Program-made: the position numbers and the translations under genes
The notes under the pieces: generated by a model
Seen by the model: only the letters and a program-made list of their open reading frames with translations
Database searches by the model: none
What the model was told of the DNA's origin: nothing
Source: JAAHGY01 sp051439365
Lineage (GTDB): Bacteria > Cyanobacteriota > Cyanobacteriia > CAKZMO01
Length of the DNA stretch: 18,687 nucleotides
Direction of reading: 5' to 3'
NCBI GenBank assembly: GCA_051439365.1
Contig: JBFRWC010000270.1
Span: forward strand, 1 to 18,687
Shown: positions 5,601-14,013 of the stretch, in pieces
Position numbering within the stretch: position 1 is the first letter of the stretch
How the letters are laid out: each line of letters starts with the position of its first letter

Positions 5601-6572
5601 TCACGCCTGTAAGGCTTCAGGGGGCGGACAGGTGAGCTGTATCCACTGGTGAGTCTGGGGATGGCTGAATTCTATCTGGTGAGCATGGAGCCAGTAACCG
5701 CAATCTCCGGGCACCGCCACCTGTCCTCCGCCAAGTTGTTTTAATGCTCCGCCTACATCGTAGAGAGAGTCGCCGATTAATGGGTATCCATAGGCTGCCA
5801 GATGAATCCGAATTTGGTGGGGGCGACCTGTGAGAATTTTGACTGCTAGGAGGGTAGTCGGCTGATCTGAAACCTGGGGGCGATCGCCATTTCGCGCCAG
5901 AACTTGACAATGGCTATGGGCGGGTTTCCCGGTATTCGTTGCACCGTAGACATCGCCCAGGGTGGGGTGGGGAATTTTGCCGATGGGAGTGGTGATAGTG
6001 AACTGATCGGGGATGTCACCGGGGCCAACCAAGGCGCGGTAAACCTTGGTCATGGTGCGATCGCGCAGTTGTTGGCTCAGGTAGGCACGGGCTTGGGGCG
6101 ATCGCGCTACCAGCATCACGCCAGAGGTCCCTCGGCCCAGGCGGTGAATCGGTGCGGGAGTTTCATGGGGATAGCGATCGCGCAGTTGATGCAACAGGGT
6201 GTGCTGAAGGAAACCACCACCGGGGAGAACGGGGAGAGCAGCGGGTTTGGCGATCGCCCATAGACTCTCATCCTCATGCAAAATCTCAAAATTTAGCGGG
6301 ACGTTGGGTTCATACCAAGGAGGCCGATGATAGGCCAACAGTTGTCCAGGATGTAGGGGGGTATCGGCAGTGGCGGGTTGATGATTCAGTTGCACCTGTC
6401 CTGATTCGATTCGCTGTAGCCAGACCGCTCGACTGGAATGGGAATAGCGGGCGGCATAGTAATCCAATAGAGTTTGTCCTCTGGCCTGGGGTGGGACTTG
6501 CTCTCGATAAACCCAACCTTGATTGAGGGTGGCGTTGGCATGGGAGGGGCTGGGTTGTGCGCTATCATGCAT
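5601..6572 (-). CDS. RluA-family pseudouridine synthase-like protein with altered active-site motif
   Basis: RluA-family enzymes isomerise uridine to pseudouridine in rRNA or tRNA. This 323-residue protein has an N-terminal S4-like segment (about residues 32-80). The family core comes next: EDESLWAIAKPAALPVLPGG (101-120), the active-site region PIHRLGRGTSGV (141-152), KVYRALV (176-182) and the C-terminal motif GRPHQIRIHL (249-258). In the usual signature HRLDxxTSG the Asp is the catalytic nucleophile. Here that position is Gly146, read unambiguously (codon GGC). It may belong to a subfamily using a different residue or be inactive. The start at 6572 (ATG, MHDSAQPS) is chosen because a longer open frame to 6740 would overlap pyrF. 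No strong ribosome-binding site is visible. It is divergent from pyrF with 93 bp between them. Confidence 0.85.
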   Translation of the reverse strand: MHDSAQPSPSHANATLNQGWVYREQVPPQARGQTLLDYYAARYSHSSRAVWLQRIESGQVQLNHQPATADTPLHPGQLLAYHRPPWYEPNVPLNFEILHEDESLWAIAKPAALPVLPGGGFLQHTLLHQLRDRYPHETPAPIHRLGRGTSGVMLVARSPQARAYLSQQLRDRTMTKVYRALVGPGDIPDQFTITTPIGKIPHPTLGDVYGATNTGKPAHSHCQVLARNGDRPQVSDQPTTLLAVKILTGRPHQIRIHLAAYGYPLIGDSLYDVGGALKQLGGGQVAVPGDCGYWLHAHQIEFSHPQTHQWIQLTCPPPEALQA

Positions 6573-6665
6573 GGTGGTCTGACCGATTACGGATGTCCTC
6601 TGAACAATTTTAGGCCAGGGGCCAAACTCAGATAGGCTAGATGAGATGGATTGGGGGAATATTGC

Positions 6666-7376
6666 ATGAATCCGGTTGAGCGAATGATTGTGCCGTTGGA
6701 TGTGGCGACGGAGGCGGAGGCGATCGCCCTCCTTGATCAACTACCCCAAGTCACCTTCTGGAAAGTAGGACTGGAGCTATTTGTGGCTTGTGGTCCGGCG
6801 ATTGTGCAACAGTTGCAGCAGCGGCACAAACGGATTTTTCTGGATCTCAAGTTTCACGATATTCCCAATACAATGGTGGGAGCTTGCCGTTCAGCGGCTC
6901 GATATGGGGTGGATCTGCTGACAGTGCATGGAACGGCGGGGAAAGAAGCCCTGGCCGCAGCCCAAATCGCAGCAGTGCAAGAAGCGACAGATCAGGGAAT
7001 CGCAGCCCCAAAATTACTGGCCATTACGGTGTTAACCAGTTTGAGCAGTCGATCTGTGGCGTTTGATCTTAAAGTGCCGATTGAATTGCCGGAATATGTC
7101 CTGCATCTGGCGTTGCTGGCCAAGGAAGCGGGAGTGCCAGGGGTCGTGTGTTCGCCCCAAGAAGCCAGTGAAGTGCGGCGGGTGTGTGGGTCAGATTTCA
7201 CGTTGGTGTGTCCGGGAGTGCGGCCAAGTTGGGCGGACAGTGGGGATCAGCGGCGATCGCTCACCCCCGCCGAGGCCATCCAAGCGGGAGCCGATTACTT
7301 GGTCATCGGTCGGCCCATTACAACGGCTCCGGATCCGGTCGCTGCCTTCAACCGGATTTGTGCTGAAATTGCTTGA
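6666..7376 (+). CDS. pyrF: Orotidine 5'-phosphate decarboxylase
   Basis: Catalyses the last step of UMP synthesis, decarboxylating OMP, in the cytoplasm as a TIM-barrel dimer. The 236-residue length is normal for bacterial group I enzymes. Landmarks are MIVPLDV (residues 7-13), FWKVGLE (31-37), and the catalytic DLKFHDIPNT (60-69) with Asp60, Lys62 and Asp65. GVVCSPQE lies at 159-166, the phosphate-binding VCPGVRPSW at 181-189, and IGRPIT at 214-219. All key residues are intact. The ATG at 6666 has a GGGGGA stretch (6653-6658) seven bases upstream. An upstream in-frame TTG (6651) is less likely. It reads away from the RluA-like gene and is followed 44 bp later by the SNF2 gene on the same strand, so the two could be co-transcribed. 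Confidence 0.96.
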   Translation: MNPVERMIVPLDVATEAEAIALLDQLPQVTFWKVGLELFVACGPAIVQQLQQRHKRIFLDLKFHDIPNTMVGACRSAARYGVDLLTVHGTAGKEALAAAQIAAVQEATDQGIAAPKLLAITVLTSLSSRSVAFDLKVPIELPEYVLHLALLAKEAGVPGVVCSPQEASEVRRVCGSDFTLVCPGVRPSWADSGDQRRSLTPAEAIQAGADYLVIGRPITTAPDPVAAFNRICAEIA

Positions 7377-7420
7377 AACGATTGGTCTATGGTAGCCTGT
7401 TGGTTTAGTCGGAAACTTCA

Positions 7421-10400
7421 GTGGCGATGGTACCCGCAAAATCTCTTACCCCAATCCAACAAAAATTGCTGAGTAGTTATCAGAAGCTCAGTGCAACGCG
7501 ACAACGGGTGTTGCAGATGTTTGCGATCGCCTATGCTCCCATCACTCGTAGCAAGATGCTGGAGTGTCTAATCCAGGTGGGGATTGTCGATGATGATGGC
7601 AATCGCCTCAACAGTTCTCGATTGAAAACTCATATCGATTCCTTGATATCCGCTCGGCTAGTGCTACAACAGCAAGTGAATGTGTCGCCTCGCTGCAACC
7701 CTGAAATTGCAGAAATCGCGGCGCGGGATGTGGTGCAGGCAGGTTCCTTTGCCGAGATGGCCAAGACCATCCAAGCGATCGCGCCTGTGCCGCACCCTAG
7801 AGGCCCCAAGTTGCCTCGCCGTTTTGACAGTAACGAACAGTTCCTCCGAGAATTCCGGATTGCGCTGTATGGCGATCGCTTCGACCAAATCGAAGAATTA
7901 TTAGAGGAATACTACAACAACAAACTCTTTAACCACCATATCAGCAAGCTTGACCTGAAAGAAATTGTCTTAACCGTTTTCAACAACCCATTTGATCCGG
8001 AATGGTTTGCTCAGTTGCTCCCCTCCTGGCATGACGATAGCCTTGCCACGATTCTCACAGAAGCGGAACTAACGTTGGTGCCGGCTCCAGTGCCCTATCG
8101 CTATCTGTGTGATCTGTACAACCAGTCCCACCCTGATGAGGGTCCGATTCCCCGGAACGGTGTGGATCATCCCCCTGCTGCTCCCAACCCTGAAGCTGCC
8201 CAAAATAATGGCAATGGCACTCCGGCCTCCAGCGTAGCGAATGGAACCGGAACTGCCACGGTCGCGGCTAAGGCAGAGTCGAAATCCTCTGGGGATTCCC
8301 CCCAATGCCCGACTTACCTCCAGTTAGTGTTGGTGCAGCATCTCATCTGGCGGGGCGACTTGGCCTCAGCCAAGACGGTGCTTGAAACAGTCCCCAATCG
8401 CTCCCAAGATGCTGCAGCGGTCTTTTGGGGCTGGCTCAGCTTCTTAGAAGGAAACATAGAAGAAGCGATCGCCCACTATACCCTGGCGCTCAAATCTTAT
8501 CGCAAGGCCAAACGGAAAAAGAACGGATATTTCAACACGGCTGGGGGAGTCTTCTTTATTCTCGCCTTGTTGAAAGAGGGGTCGGTTCACCGCTTACATG
8601 AAGCCCAGACCTACTGCGAAATCATGGCTAAGCAGCGGGGCCATTGGCTACAAACGACCTACGATCTCCTCAGCCGCATGATTCGCGTCCAGCAGGGGGA
8701 TTTATCCCAAAAATATTACTTGTCGGTCCAAGCCCAATCGACAATCTCCACGGCCAAGCGTCACAGTTTGGAACGGCTGATCAATGGGCTATGTTTTTAT
8801 TGGGCCGATCGGGACAAGGCGAGTAAAGTATTGGCGAAGCAAATCAAGGCCGCCTGTGATAGTGCCCACACAGCAGAATTTACCTGGCTGGCAGCGGAGT
8901 TGGCCAGCCTCTTGATTCGGGTTTCCGGGGGTAAACGCTATGTCAAATCCACGCAAGCGTTTTTCCAAGCCAATTCCCAGTCAACCCCACTGGTTGATCT
9001 AATCCGCCCGTTGGAAGCATGGGAACTGAGCCTCAAAGCCCTGACCAATTTGAAAAAAGACGACCTCGCCCCAGTCCAAGAAGCGGAAAAACGAATGGTG
9101 TGGAATGTGACGCTATACGGTGGCAATACGTGGATGCTGCAACCCCGTGAGCAAAAAGTGACCAAGAGCGGTAAGTGGAGCAAGGGGCGCAATATTGCCA
9201 TTAAGCGGTTGTATGGCGATCGCGCCGAATTTGATTACCTCACCCCCCACGACCAAAAAGTTCTCAATCACCTGCAAGCCTATCGCTCTTACGACTATTA
9301 CTATGGCGGCACCGAGTATAAATTTGAAGATGGAGCCATGTTAGCCCTAGTGGGCCATCCCAATGTCTACTGGGACGATAATCCCACAATCAAAATCGAT
9401 GTGGTCAAGGGCGAACCGGAGCTACTGGTGGAAGATAAGGGAGACGGCACTCTGGATATTAGCTTTTCTCTGAAGCCAGAGAGCGAGAACGCGATCGCCG
9501 TTTACAAGGAAAGTCCCACCCGGATCAAAGTGATTGAAATCACCGATGATTACCGCCAAATCTCGAAGATTTTGGGCAGCAAAAATACGCTGACGGTGCC
9601 ATTCAGCGCCAAAGACCAGGTTTTGAGCGCCATTAACTCGATTTCTAGCCTCGTCACCGTCCACTCCGACATCGGTGGCGGCATGGAAAGCGTCGAAGAA
9701 GTCCCCGCTGATGCCACCCCCCACTTACACCTGTTGCCCTCTGGAGAAGGGTTGAGCGTGTCGCTCCTCTGCCGTCCCTTTTCTGAAGCCGGACCCTACT
9801 ACGCGCCGGGGAGTGGCGGCAAGAATGTGGTAACAGAAATTGAGGGGCAGCGCTTGCAAACCAACCGCAACTTACAACTGGAGCAAGATTTGGCCCTCGC
9901 TGCCGTTACTCGCTGCCCAACCTTGGCCCGTTACGGTGAAACCGAACACGAATGGTTGATGCAAGATCCCGAAGACTGCCTGGAATTGCTGTGTGAATTG
10001 CAAGATTTGGGCGAAGGGGTGGTGGTGGAATGGCCGGAAGGGGAAACCATGCGGGTGAGTCACCGGGCTGGATTTGGCCAGTTCCATCTCAACATTGGCC
10101 AGCAACAGGACTGGTTTGCCGCCACGGGTGAGTTAAAACTGGATGACCAGAATGTGCTGACCATGCGGCAACTGTTGGCCTTGCTGGAGCAAACTACCAG
10201 TCGGTTTATTCAACTGGATGACGGTCAGTTTGTGGCCTTGACCAATGAATTTCGCAAGCGCTTGGACGAAATGCGCTCTTTTGCCGAACAACACGGCGAT
10301 GGCTTGCGATTCCATCCCCTAGCCTCCCTAGCGATGGATGACATGTTTGAGGACATGGAACATGTCAAAGCCGATAAGCACTGGAAACAGGCAGTGAAGA

Positions 10401-11839
10401 AAATTCGGGAGATGGAATCCTTTGAACCGGAGTTGCCCTCGACCTTGCAGGCGGATCTGCGAGATTATCAGCAAGACGGCTTTGAGTGGATGTCCCGGCT
10501 GGCTTACTGGGGCGTGGGTGCCTGTCTAGCGGATGACATGGGCTTGGGCAAAACCCTGCAAGCGCTGTCAGTCATTCTCACCCGTGCCCCAGACGGGCCA
10601 ACCCTGATTATTGCTCCCACTTCCGTGGGCATGAACTGGATGGGCGAAGCCCAGAAGTTCGCGCCGACGCTGAACCCCATGCAGTTTGGCAGTGGCGATC
10701 GCCAAACTCTCCTTGATAACCTCAAGCCGTTCGATATGCTGGTGTGTACCTACGGTCTGCTGCAACAGGATGAGGTGGCGGCAATGCTAGCAGGAGTTGA
10801 ATGGCAAACCATTGTTCTGGACGAAGCCCAAGCGATCAAAAACGCCAATACTAAGCGCTCCAAAGCTGCCATGCAGCTCAATAGCAGCTTTAAGGTGCTA
10901 ACGACAGGCACCCCAATTGAAAACCATTTAGGAGAATTGTGGAACCTGTTCCGGTTTATTAACCCTGGGTTACTGGGGTCAATGGATAAATTTAATCAGC
11001 GGTTTGCCTACCCAATCGAACGGGACAATGACAAGTACGCCCGCACCCGCCTCAAAAAGCTGATCAGTCCCTTTATCCTCCGCCGTACTAAAAACCAAGT
11101 CCTCGACGAGTTGCCGTCCCGGACTGAAATCACGTTGCAAGTGGAACTGAGCAAAGAAGAAATGGCCATGTACGAAGCCCTGCGACGGGAAGCGGTGGAT
11201 CGCCTCAGTGACACCAATCAGGATTTAAATGCTGGCACAAAACATCTGCAAGTGCTGGCAGAAATTATGAAATTGCGCCGGATGTGCTGCAACCCCCGCT
11301 TGATTCTGCCGGAAACCGACCTGATGGGGTCCAAGCTGGAAGTCTTTGGCGAAGTCTTGGAAGAATTGCTGGAAAACCGCCACAAAGCCTTGGTGTTTAG
11401 TCAGTTTGTCGATCATCTCACGATTATTCGGAACTATCTCGATGAGAAGAACATTCACTACCAGTACTTGGATGGCAGCACTCCTGCCAAGGCCAGAAAG
11501 CAACGGGTGGATGCCTTCCAATCTGGAGACGGAGACGTTTTCCTGATTAGCCTTAAGGCTGGGGGCACGGGACTCAACCTCACTGCTGCCGATTACGTCA
11601 TCCACATGGACCCCTGGTGGAATCCGGCAGTGGAAGACCAGGCCAGCGATCGCGCCCATCGCATTGGCCAAAAGCGCCCCGTCACCATTTACCGCCTGGT
11701 AGCCCAGCACACCATCGAAGAAAAAATCGTTGCGCTCCACCACCAAAAGCGAGATTTGGCTGACAGTTTGTTGGATGGAACTGATATGAGCGGCAAGATT
11801 TCCACTGATGATCTGATCAAGTTGATGAGTGAGGGTTAA
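7421..11839 (+). CDS. SNF2/Rad54-family DEAD/DEAH-box helicase, 1472 aa
   Basis: A large SF2 ATPase likely to translocate on double-stranded DNA or remodel protein-DNA complexes. The N-terminus (about 1-120) is helical with a winged-helix feel. Residues about 247-294 form a low-complexity Pro/Ala/Asn/Gly linker, and about 297-370 look TPR-like. The long middle region has no motif I can name. The ATPase core starts near 1015. Walker A DMGLGKT lies at 1039-1045 and the Walker B variant DEAQ at 1134-1137. The TGTPIENHLGELWNL motif follows. Motif V, SLKAGGTGLNL, starts at 1377 and motif VI, QASDRAHRIGQ, at 1407. All helicase motifs are intact. The start is GTG at 7421 (GGA seven bases before) or ATG at 7427. 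Many HIP1 sites suggest a long-resident gene. I see no linked methylase or nuclease that would make it a defence component. Confidence 0.93.
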   Translation: MAMVPAKSLTPIQQKLLSSYQKLSATRQRVLQMFAIAYAPITRSKMLECLIQVGIVDDDGNRLNSSRLKTHIDSLISARLVLQQQVNVSPRCNPEIAEIAARDVVQAGSFAEMAKTIQAIAPVPHPRGPKLPRRFDSNEQFLREFRIALYGDRFDQIEELLEEYYNNKLFNHHISKLDLKEIVLTVFNNPFDPEWFAQLLPSWHDDSLATILTEAELTLVPAPVPYRYLCDLYNQSHPDEGPIPRNGVDHPPAAPNPEAAQNNGNGTPASSVANGTGTATVAAKAESKSSGDSPQCPTYLQLVLVQHLIWRGDLASAKTVLETVPNRSQDAAAVFWGWLSFLEGNIEEAIAHYTLALKSYRKAKRKKNGYFNTAGGVFFILALLKEGSVHRLHEAQTYCEIMAKQRGHWLQTTYDLLSRMIRVQQGDLSQKYYLSVQAQSTISTAKRHSLERLINGLCFYWADRDKASKVLAKQIKAACDSAHTAEFTWLAAELASLLIRVSGGKRYVKSTQAFFQANSQSTPLVDLIRPLEAWELSLKALTNLKKDDLAPVQEAEKRMVWNVTLYGGNTWMLQPREQKVTKSGKWSKGRNIAIKRLYGDRAEFDYLTPHDQKVLNHLQAYRSYDYYYGGTEYKFEDGAMLALVGHPNVYWDDNPTIKIDVVKGEPELLVEDKGDGTLDISFSLKPESENAIAVYKESPTRIKVIEITDDYRQISKILGSKNTLTVPFSAKDQVLSAINSISSLVTVHSDIGGGMESVEEVPADATPHLHLLPSGEGLSVSLLCRPFSEAGPYYAPGSGGKNVVTEIEGQRLQTNRNLQLEQDLALAAVTRCPTLARYGETEHEWLMQDPEDCLELLCELQDLGEGVVVEWPEGETMRVSHRAGFGQFHLNIGQQQDWFAATGELKLDDQNVLTMRQLLALLEQTTSRFIQLDDGQFVALTNEFRKRLDEMRSFAEQHGDGLRFHPLASLAMDDMFEDMEHVKADKHWKQAVKKIREMESFEPELPSTLQADLRDYQQDGFEWMSRLAYWGVGACLADDMGLGKTLQALSVILTRAPDGPTLIIAPTSVGMNWMGEAQKFAPTLNPMQFGSGDRQTLLDNLKPFDMLVCTYGLLQQDEVAAMLAGVEWQTIVLDEAQAIKNANTKRSKAAMQLNSSFKVLTTGTPIENHLGELWNLFRFINPGLLGSMDKFNQRFAYPIERDNDKYARTRLKKLISPFILRRTKNQVLDELPSRTEITLQVELSKEEMAMYEALRREAVDRLSDTNQDLNAGTKHLQVLAEIMKLRRMCCNPRLILPETDLMGSKLEVFGEVLEELLENRHKALVFSQFVDHLTIIRNYLDEKNIHYQYLDGSTPAKARKQRVDAFQSGDGDVFLISLKAGGTGLNLTAADYVIHMDPWWNPAVEDQASDRAHRIGQKRPVTIYRLVAQHTIEEKIVALHHQKRDLADSLLDGTDMSGKISTDDLIKLMSEG

Positions 11840-11994
11840 TGCGTGAAGGCTAACAAGCCCGCTTCTGCGTAAACCCTAGGCGAGTTCTAGGTGTGGAAAT
11901 TGCGATCGCCCCCATCGCAAAAACCGAACCCACCCCTACTGAAGAAATTGATAGTTTAAAATGTGCGGTATCCGGCATGAGGTAGCGAAAAAAC

Positions 11995-13008
11995 ATGGCA
12001 GCAACCGACTTCAAAGACTATTACTCGGTGCTAGGGGTCAGTAAAAGTGCAAGTGCAGACGACATCAAGCGAGCCTATCGGAAGTTGGCTCGCAAGTATC
12101 ACCCGGATTTGAATCCTGGGGACAAAGTCGCCGAAGCTAAGTTCAAAGATGTCAACGAAGCCTACGAAGTGCTGTCAGACACAGACAAGCGTCGTAAATA
12201 TGATCAGTTCGGCCAATACTGGAAGCAAGCAGGGAATACCGGAGGCTGGCCCGGTGGAGCCGGAACCGCAGGCACCAACTTTGACAACTTCGATTTTGGT
12301 CGCTATGGCAGTTTTGATGAATTTATCAATGAATTGCTGGGGCGCTTTGGCAACAATCCCCCTGGCGGCGCACCCGGAGCAGGCTTTGGCACCCGCCCTC
12401 GGACCCGGACGAGCCAATCTGCCCCAGGAGGCTTTGGGTTTGGCGACTACGGGCATGGGACACAATCCGGTGGACAAGATGTGGAATCCCCGATCACGCT
12501 TACGTTTACCGAAGCCTTTCGCGGTGTCCAGCAAAATCTGAAACTGGGGTCCGAAGTGATCAAAGTTCGTATTCCCCCCGGAGCCAAACCCAACAGCCGT
12601 ATCCGGGTCCGGGGCAAAGGCGGCATGGACCCTTTCTCCAAGCAGCGGGGAGATTTGTACTTGATTGTTCAACTCAAACCCCACCCGGTTTTTGCTTTTG
12701 AGGGGGATCACCTCAGTTGTGAACTGCCCATTACCCCAGATGAAGCGGTGTTAGGGGGCAAAATCGAAGTCCCGACCCCGGATGGACCCGTGACCATGAA
12801 CATTCCGGCAGGCATTCGCTCCGGGCAAACCCTTCGTCTGCGGGGCAAAGGCTGGCCCACGCCCAAGGGCGATCGCGGCGATCAAATGGTGACTGCGATT
12901 ATTACTCCGCCCAAAACTATCAGCAACTTAGAACGAGAATATTACGAAAAGTTGCAGGCGAACCGAAGCTATAATCCCCGGAGCCATTTTTCAGCGGCCA
13001 GTCTTTAG
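11995..13008 (+). CDS. dnaJ: DnaJ-type co-chaperone lacking zinc finger (type II, CbpA-like)
   Basis: Co-chaperone that stimulates the ATPase of DnaK and delivers substrates. The 337-residue protein starts with a J domain (about 7-74) with the essential HPD at 36-38. A long Gly/Phe-rich region (about 78-160, e.g. GGWPGGAGTAG) follows. The DnaJ C-terminal substrate-binding domains (about 165-320) include VRIPPGAKPNSRIRVRGKG and VTMNIPAGIRSGQTLRLRGK. The CxxCxGxG zinc repeats of classical DnaJ are absent, placing it with type II (DnaJB/CbpA). ATG 11995 has GAGG (11979-11982) twelve bases upstream. It follows the SNF2 gene by 155 bp on the same strand and seems to have its own control. A GCTTG-GA-CAAGC hairpin (13025-13036) and a GTCCGGAC palindrome follow the stop. 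Confidence 0.94.
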   Translation: MAATDFKDYYSVLGVSKSASADDIKRAYRKLARKYHPDLNPGDKVAEAKFKDVNEAYEVLSDTDKRRKYDQFGQYWKQAGNTGGWPGGAGTAGTNFDNFDFGRYGSFDEFINELLGRFGNNPPGGAPGAGFGTRPRTRTSQSAPGGFGFGDYGHGTQSGGQDVESPITLTFTEAFRGVQQNLKLGSEVIKVRIPPGAKPNSRIRVRGKGGMDPFSKQRGDLYLIVQLKPHPVFAFEGDHLSCELPITPDEAVLGGKIEVPTPDGPVTMNIPAGIRSGQTLRLRGKGWPTPKGDRGDQMVTAIITPPKTISNLEREYYEKLQANRSYNPRSHFSAASL

Positions 13009-13100
13009 GGGCATAACGAGAGTTGCTTGGACAAGCGTCCGGACAATCAGGGCTGAAAACCGATTTAAATCCAAGCATTGACGGCGATAATGAACCGCGT

Positions 13101-13137
13101 AGCTTTGGTTACAAAACCCTCCTAGCAGCTTTGTTAC
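13101..13137 (+). promoter_or_regulatory. Direct repeats upstream of the response regulator
   Basis: AGCTTTGGTTAC (13101-13112) and AGCTTTGTTAC (13127-13137) are near-identical direct repeats 26 bp apart in the 166-bp spacer before the OmpR-type gene at 13175. OmpR-family regulators bind direct repeats and often control themselves, so this is a candidate operator. The spacing does not fit the RpaB HLR1 box. Confidence 0.35.
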
Positions 13138-13174
13138 TCTAGCACAAGTACTCTGGAAAGGATTTTAGTGCGTT

Positions 13175-13939
13175 GTGAGTTTCAATCATGTCCAGATTGT
13201 TGAGGGAAATCCGCACTTGCGATCGCTACTCGGTTGGCATTTGCAGCAAGTGGGTTACGTTGTCCGGCAGTGTGCTGATCTAAGGCAAGCTAGGGAAGTG
13301 GTGAGAAATCACCAAGTTGACCTAGTGATCCTAGATTCAGACATGCCAGATGGGGATGGCATTGAATTTTGCCGTTGGTTACGAGTGCAGTCTTCCAGCC
13401 TAGTTTTAATCTTGTCGGCTCGCACGACGGAGGCGGACATTGTGGCTGGGTTGAAAGCAGGAGCAGATGACTATTTAACCAAGCCCTTTGGAATGCAAGA
13501 GCTACTCGCACGAGTGGAAGCATTAATGCGTCGCCATCGCCCCGTTGCCGCTCCTGCTTCTCTCAACTATGGAGACATCAACATTGATTTAGTTCATCGG
13601 CGCGTCCGGCTTAATAACGAGTTTGTCGATCTCACGCCCCAAGAGTTTAGCTTGCTCTACGTCTTAGCTCAAGCAGGGGGAACTGCCCTGAGCCGAACTG
13701 AATTGTTACGGCGCGCATGGCCTGATGCGATTGATAATCATCGTACTGTCGATACCCACGTTTTGTCACTCCGGAAAAAAATTGAGGCCGATCCGCGCCA
13801 GCCCAACGTGATTCAGACGGTGCGGAATGTAGGCTATCGCTTCAATGTTGATCGATTTGCCCAAGCCGTCAAGTCAATGGAAAATGTCCGCCCCTTGCCC
13901 AATGTTTCATCCAACGTCACTGCGTCTATCTCACCCTAG
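13175..13939 (+). CDS. OmpR/PhoB-family response regulator
   Basis: A 254-residue two-domain transcription factor. The receiver domain (about 5-118) has phosphoacceptor Asp54 (VILDSDMPDGDG), Ser81 at the switch position and Lys103 (DDYLTKPF). The winged-helix DNA-binding domain (about 130-225) contains LTPQEFSLLYVLAQ, RTVDTHVLSLRKKIE and the wing VIQTVRNVGYRF. The N-terminal acidic pair is altered. The usual VEDDP reads VEGNP (residues 9-13), so one Mg-binding Asp is Gly11, and phosphorylation may be weakened or regulated differently. A Ser/Asn-rich tail ends the protein. The start is GTG at 13175, with GGAAAGGA (13155-13162) upstream. No kinase gene is nearby. It is convergent with the REC-EAL gene. 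Confidence 0.92.
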   Translation: MSFNHVQIVEGNPHLRSLLGWHLQQVGYVVRQCADLRQAREVVRNHQVDLVILDSDMPDGDGIEFCRWLRVQSSSLVLILSARTTEADIVAGLKAGADDYLTKPFGMQELLARVEALMRRHRPVAAPASLNYGDINIDLVHRRVRLNNEFVDLTPQEFSLLYVLAQAGGTALSRTELLRRAWPDAIDNHRTVDTHVLSLRKKIEADPRQPNVIQTVRNVGYRFNVDRFAQAVKSMENVRPLPNVSSNVTASISP

Positions 13940-13968
13940 CGTCTTTACTGTACTGTAGGATCTCAAAT

Positions 13969-14004
13969 CGCTGTAGGGTACCGTTAGCGCCAGCGTAACG
14001 CACC
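13969..14004. repeat. Dispersed repeat, copy 2 (short form)
   Basis: CGCTGTAGGGT (13969-13979), six bases, then AGCGCCAGCGTAACGCACC (13986-14004), both identical to the copy at 4015-4073. The unit is largely self-complementary (CGTTA...TAACG, CGC...GCG). It fills the short gap between two convergent genes, where it could serve as a bidirectional terminator. Confidence 0.65.
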
Positions 14005-14013
14005 ACAAGTGGG

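Noticed and set aside
6573..6740. Longer N-terminus for the RluA-like protein (start at 6740)
   Set aside because: It would overlap the start of pyrF and add a basic, low-information stretch before the conserved region.
7421..11839. SNF2 helicase as part of a phage-defence system
   Set aside because: No methylase, nuclease, phospholipase-like or other defence partner lies next to it; its neighbours are pyrF and dnaJ and it carries many HIP1 sites like a resident gene.
13108..13137. HLR1 (RpaB) box from the two GTTAC motifs
   Set aside because: The two half sites are about 25 bp apart, whereas HLR1 needs two octamers separated by 2 bp.
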